Source: Panacagrimonas sp. (GTDB taxonomy: Bacteria; Pseudomonadota; Gammaproteobacteria; Nevskiales; Nevskiaceae). From it: a stretch of DNA of 20,809 bases. Below are positions 14,507-20,809 of this stretch, piece after piece (positions within the stretch are counted from its first letter, which is position 1; each line of letters begins with the position of its first letter). The stretch covers positions 1-20,809 of the forward strand of contig JAJFJX010000006.1 of the NCBI GenBank assembly GCA_021773655.1. Reading direction: 5' to 3'. Under the pieces are notes generated by a model. That model made no database searches and was not told the DNA's origin. It was given only the letters and a program-made list of their open reading frames with translations. Made by a program: the position numbers and the translations under genes.

Positions 14507-15639
14507 GGCCGGCGCACCAGCCCGAGCCCGGCCAGCGCATCGGCGTCCTCGACGCGGGCCCGGGGCGGTCCGGTGACCAGCCCGAAATGCCCCCACCAGT
14601 CGAAGTGGCTCCAGGCGATGTGATGCCGTTCGAACAGGTCCCGCACATCGCCCAGCCACGCGCGCCGCGAATCCGGCGGCGCCGTGTCGCGCAACACGCC
14701 GAATTCGCTGCACCAGAGCGGCACCCGATGACGCCTGGCCCAGTCGGCGGCGCGCTCCAGACCCGGTGCCAGCGCCTGGCGGTTCCATGCCTGCTGCCCG
14801 TACCAGGCGGCGTGCTCGCGCGCCGGCTCCGGCAGCGTCGGCAGCATTGGCTCCAGCAATTCCGGCGAGGAGGGATAAGGCAGATCGCGCAGCAGCGCCC
14901 ACATCGGCCAGCCCCAGGTAGCGCCCTGGTGGGTGAAATTGTGCGGCGTGTAGAAGTGAAAGCCGTAGATCACGCCCGCCAGCCTGGGCGCCGGCAGCGC
15001 AAGCAGATCATCGATGTCGGAATAGTGCGCGCCATTGATCACCGCCCAGCGCTTTGGGCCGGAGGCGCGTACCGCCTCGATCAGGTGCTCCTGCACCACC
15101 GCGGCACGCGCCGCGTCCTCGATCTCGGGTTCATTGAGCACCTCGAATACCAGGCGGTCAGGCGCAAGATCGCCCAGCAGCACCGCGATCATCCGCCAGG
15201 TCAGCGCCAGATCGTCCAGCCCGGCCTGGCCATCGCCCAGGCTGAGCTTGATCTCTGACGACGGTTGCAACGCCAGTACCACCACCAGGTCTGCGGCCAG
15301 CGCCAGCTCGACGCCGGCACGCAATGCGCCGGCGTTGGCGGTTTGGTGCTGCAGCCAGGCCGGGTCGACCAGCAGGCGCACATGGCCCAGACCCAGCGCC
15401 CGCATGTGTTCAAAGTCCTGCGCCAGCGGCCAGCCTGGCGCCGCCGCCGGGTCACTGCGATGCTGGAACCAGTTGGAGACATTGACGCCGCGCTGCATCG
15501 CAGCGGCCAGCGGGGCCGGGAATTCCTGCCAGTGGCCGGCCTGGGGGCCGCCGCCCGACAGCGCCGAAGGCGCCTGCCCGCAGGCTGCCGACAACAGGGC
15601 GACAGCACACAGCAGCAGGCCCGGTGTCGTTCGCCGCAC
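14503..15639 (-). CDS. Glycoside hydrolase family 5-like lipoprotein
   Basis: This 378-residue protein has a lipoprotein signal (RRTTPGLLLCAVALLSAAC, lipidated C20) and a TIM-barrel glycosidase domain. GVNVSNWF (51-58) and LGLGHVRLLVDP (82-93) are typical early GH5 strands. The acid/base is E170 in VLNEPE and the nucleophile is E312 in CSEFG. HFYTPHNFTHQG (228-239) is another active-site strand, and FDWWGHFG (346-353) the last. GH5 includes beta-1,4- and beta-1,3-glucanases and mannanases, and the substrate here is unknown. The start is a GTG at 15639 with no strong ribosome binding site. It begins 30 bp after the gltD stop on the same strand, so it is probably co-transcribed with gltBD. Confidence 0.87.
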   Translation of the reverse strand: MRRTTPGLLLCAVALLSAACGQAPSALSGGGPQAGHWQEFPAPLAAAMQRGVNVSNWFQHRSDPAAAPGWPLAQDFEHMRALGLGHVRLLVDPAWLQHQTANAGALRAGVELALAADLVVVLALQPSSEIKLSLGDGQAGLDDLALTWRMIAVLLGDLAPDRLVFEVLNEPEIEDAARAAVVQEHLIEAVRASGPKRWAVINGAHYSDIDDLLALPAPRLAGVIYGFHFYTPHNFTHQGATWGWPMWALLRDLPYPSSPELLEPMLPTLPEPAREHAAWYGQQAWNRQALAPGLERAADWARRHRVPLWCSEFGVLRDTAPPDSRRAWLGDVRDLFERHHIAWSHFDWWGHFGLVTGPPRARVEDADALAGLGLVRRP

Positions 15640-15669
15640 GCGCGCAGTGCCCCGACGCGTCGCAGGGCC

Positions 15670-17133
15670 TCAGCGCGGCAGGTCGGTGGCGCCCATCAGG
15701 TATTCGTCGACCGCGCGCGCAGCCTGGCGGCCCTCGCGGATGGCCCACACCACCAGCGACTGGCCGCGACGCATGTCACCGGCCGCGAAGACCTTGTGGA
15801 CACTGGTGTGGTAGCAGCCTGCGCCGTCTGTCGCAGCCTTGGCGTTGCCGCGGCCGTCCTTTTCCACACCGAAGGCGTCGAGCACCGGCGCTGCGGGCGC
15901 CACGAAACCCATGGCGAGCAACACCAGGTCGGCCTTCATCTCGAACTCGGAATCCGGCACTTCGCTCATCTTGCCGTCCTTCCATTCCAGGCGTGCGGCA
16001 ACCAGCTTCTCGACCTTGCCGTTGCGGCCCTCGAAGCGCTTGGTGGCCACCGACCAGTCGCGATTGCAGCCTTCTTCGTGGCTGGACGATGTGCGCAGCT
16101 TGATCGGCCAGTAGGGCCACACCAGCGGCTTGTTCTCCTGTTCCGGCGGCTGCGGCAGCAATTCGAACTGGGTGATGCTGGCGGCGCCGTGTCGGCGGCT
16201 GGTGCCGACACAGTCCGAACCGGTGTCACCGCCGCCGATGACCACCACGTGCTTGCCCTCGGCACGCAACTGGTTCTTCACCTTGTCGCCGGCGTCCACG
16301 CGGTTCTGCTGCGGCAGGAATTCCATGGCGTAATGGATGCCCTTGAGCTCGCGTCCCGGCACCGGCAGGTCGCGGCCCTGCTCGGAGCCGCCGGTGAGCA
16401 AAACCGCATCGAAACTCTTCATCAGCTCTTCGGCGGCGATGGTTTGGCTGGCCAGGTTGGTGATGTCCTTGAGCGGCTCGCCGCCGACGTACACACCGGG
16501 CCTGAACTCCACGCCCTCTGCACGCATCTGGTCCAGGCGTCGGTCGAGGATGTCCTTGTCCAGCTTGAACCCGGGAATGCCGTAGCGCATCAGGCCGCCG
16601 ATGCGATCATTTTTCTCGAACACGGTGACCGCGTGACCGACACGCGCCAACTGCTGCGCAGCCGCCAGGCCGGCCGGACCCGAGCCGATCACCGCGACCG
16701 TCTTGCCGGTCAGGGTCGCGGCGGGTTGCGGCACGATCCAGCCGCTTTCGAAGCCTTTTTCGACGATGAACAGCTCGATGGACTTGATGCCCACCGGGTC
16801 GCGATTGACGTTGAGCGTGCAGGACGCCTCGCAGGGCGCCGGACAGACTCGGCCGGTGAACTCCGGAAAGTTGTTGGTGCTGTGCAGGCTCTCGAGCGCT
16901 CCACGGTAGTTCCGGGTGTAAACCAGATCGTTCCAGTCCGGGATGATGTTGTGGACCGGGCAGCCGCTCATGCAGAACGGCGTGCCGCAGTCCATGCAGC
17001 GCGCTGCCTGCGTCTTGGCCTTGTCCGGCTCCAGGACCAGCACGAATTCCTTGTTGTTCTTCACCCGCGCCTCGACCGGGAGATAGGACTCCTTCTGGCG
17101 CTCGAACTCGATGAAACCGGTGACCTTGCCCAT
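15670..17133 (-). CDS. gltD: Glutamate synthase [NADPH] small subunit
   Basis: This 487-residue beta subunit of GOGAT passes electrons from NADPH to GltB. The N-terminal iron-sulfur domain carries two cysteine clusters: C46, C49, C54, C58 (CMDCGTPFCMSGC) and C97, C101, C105 (CPAPCEASC). The FAD-binding motif is VIGSGPAGLAAA (148-159), with FEKNDRIGGLMRYGIPGFK after it. The NADPH-binding motif is VVIGGGDTGSDC (297-308). The C-terminal FAD motif is FAAGDMRRGQSLVVWAI (449-465). The ATG at 17133 matches the family start MGKVTGF. An in-frame TTG 15 bp upstream is less likely. gltB lies upstream on the same strand after a 170-bp gap. Confidence 0.97.
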   Translation of the reverse strand: MGKVTGFIEFERQKESYLPVEARVKNNKEFVLVLEPDKAKTQAARCMDCGTPFCMSGCPVHNIIPDWNDLVYTRNYRGALESLHSTNNFPEFTGRVCPAPCEASCTLNVNRDPVGIKSIELFIVEKGFESGWIVPQPAATLTGKTVAVIGSGPAGLAAAQQLARVGHAVTVFEKNDRIGGLMRYGIPGFKLDKDILDRRLDQMRAEGVEFRPGVYVGGEPLKDITNLASQTIAAEELMKSFDAVLLTGGSEQGRDLPVPGRELKGIHYAMEFLPQQNRVDAGDKVKNQLRAEGKHVVVIGGGDTGSDCVGTSRRHGAASITQFELLPQPPEQENKPLVWPYWPIKLRTSSSHEEGCNRDWSVATKRFEGRNGKVEKLVAARLEWKDGKMSEVPDSEFEMKADLVLLAMGFVAPAAPVLDAFGVEKDGRGNAKAATDGAGCYHTSVHKVFAAGDMRRGQSLVVWAIREGRQAARAVDEYLMGATDLPR

Positions 17134-17303
17134 GCTCTCGTCTCTCAATTCGTCAAAACGATTCCAGCGCGAAAGCGCACGGGAGCGTGCCGGAAAGGAC
17201 GCGAGGTTCAGGAATCGAACCGCATCGCTTCAGGAATCCGTGCCTTTTTCTCGCTGTTGCGTGCCTGCCCTGCATATCTTGCGTTGATCAGCTTTCCCGA
17301 CTT
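17134..17303 (-). other. gltB-gltD intergenic region with a small hairpin
   Basis: This 170-bp gap is long for two subunits of one enzyme. On the plus strand TTCAGGAATC occurs twice (17207-17216, 17229-17238). On the transcribed strand GGTTC-GATTCCT-GAACC can form a hairpin (17206-17222). It has no following T-tract. The region could hold a processing site or a weak internal promoter, but nothing is decisive. Confidence 0.5.

Positions 17304-20809
<3,506 letters not shown>

Noticed and set aside
17200..17225. tRNA T-arm-like sequence GGTTCGATTCC in the gltB-gltD gap
   Set aside because: The flanking bases do not form a T-stem with the usual five pairs, and no acceptor, D or anticodon arms are present.

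Overview
The window is GC-rich DNA packed with ordinary chromosomal genes. It looks like a gammaproteobacterium of the Xanthomonadales/Lysobacterales group. Three things suggest this: type IV pilus regulators (pilS/pilR) next to sucCD; an intergenic repeat built from GGGAATC units, which is familiar from that group; and a GltB with the insert I associate with Xanthomonas-like and betaproteobacterial enzymes. This placement is from memory, not from a search. I found no tRNA or rRNA genes, CRISPR array, transposase, integrase, phage gene or recognisable defence system.

Layout from left to right. Positions 1-2215 (minus strand) hold a small gene for a membrane-anchored zinc-ribbon-like protein (PP0621 type), then pilS (sensor kinase) and the start of pilR (response regulator, cut by the window edge). 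A 198-bp divergent region with an 11-bp direct repeat separates these from sucC and sucD (plus, 2414-4556). SucC and SucD are the two subunits of succinyl-CoA ligase. A long near-perfect inverted repeat lies between them and runs into the likely sucD ribosome binding site. A rho-independent terminator follows sucD. Next is a glutamine-dependent NAD+ synthetase (plus, 4795-6411).

Positions 6619-11326 (minus) encode three exported or surface-type proteins. In order of transcription these are a cadherin-like repeat protein with a polyaspartate tract, a protein-isoaspartate methyltransferase with a signal peptide whose gene is split by a frameshift in a CG run, and a lipoprotein of the alpha/beta-hydrolase (CocE-like) fold. 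After a 717-bp stretch with no convincing gene, the plus strand carries a small coiled-coil-like protein and an AtoE-type short-chain fatty acid transporter (12044-13693).

The rest (13712 to the right edge, minus) looks like one transcription unit: gltB (5' end outside the window), gltD, a GH5-like glycoside hydrolase lipoprotein, and an unrecognised membrane protein that may be translationally coupled to it.

Most of the window is core metabolism: TCA cycle, NAD synthesis and ammonia assimilation. The parts most worth a second look are the split exported methyltransferase beside an Asn-Gly/Asp-Gly-rich surface protein, the hairpin inside sucCD, and the two uncharacterised genes hitched to gltBD. 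I see no clear evidence of a wholly new biological system.
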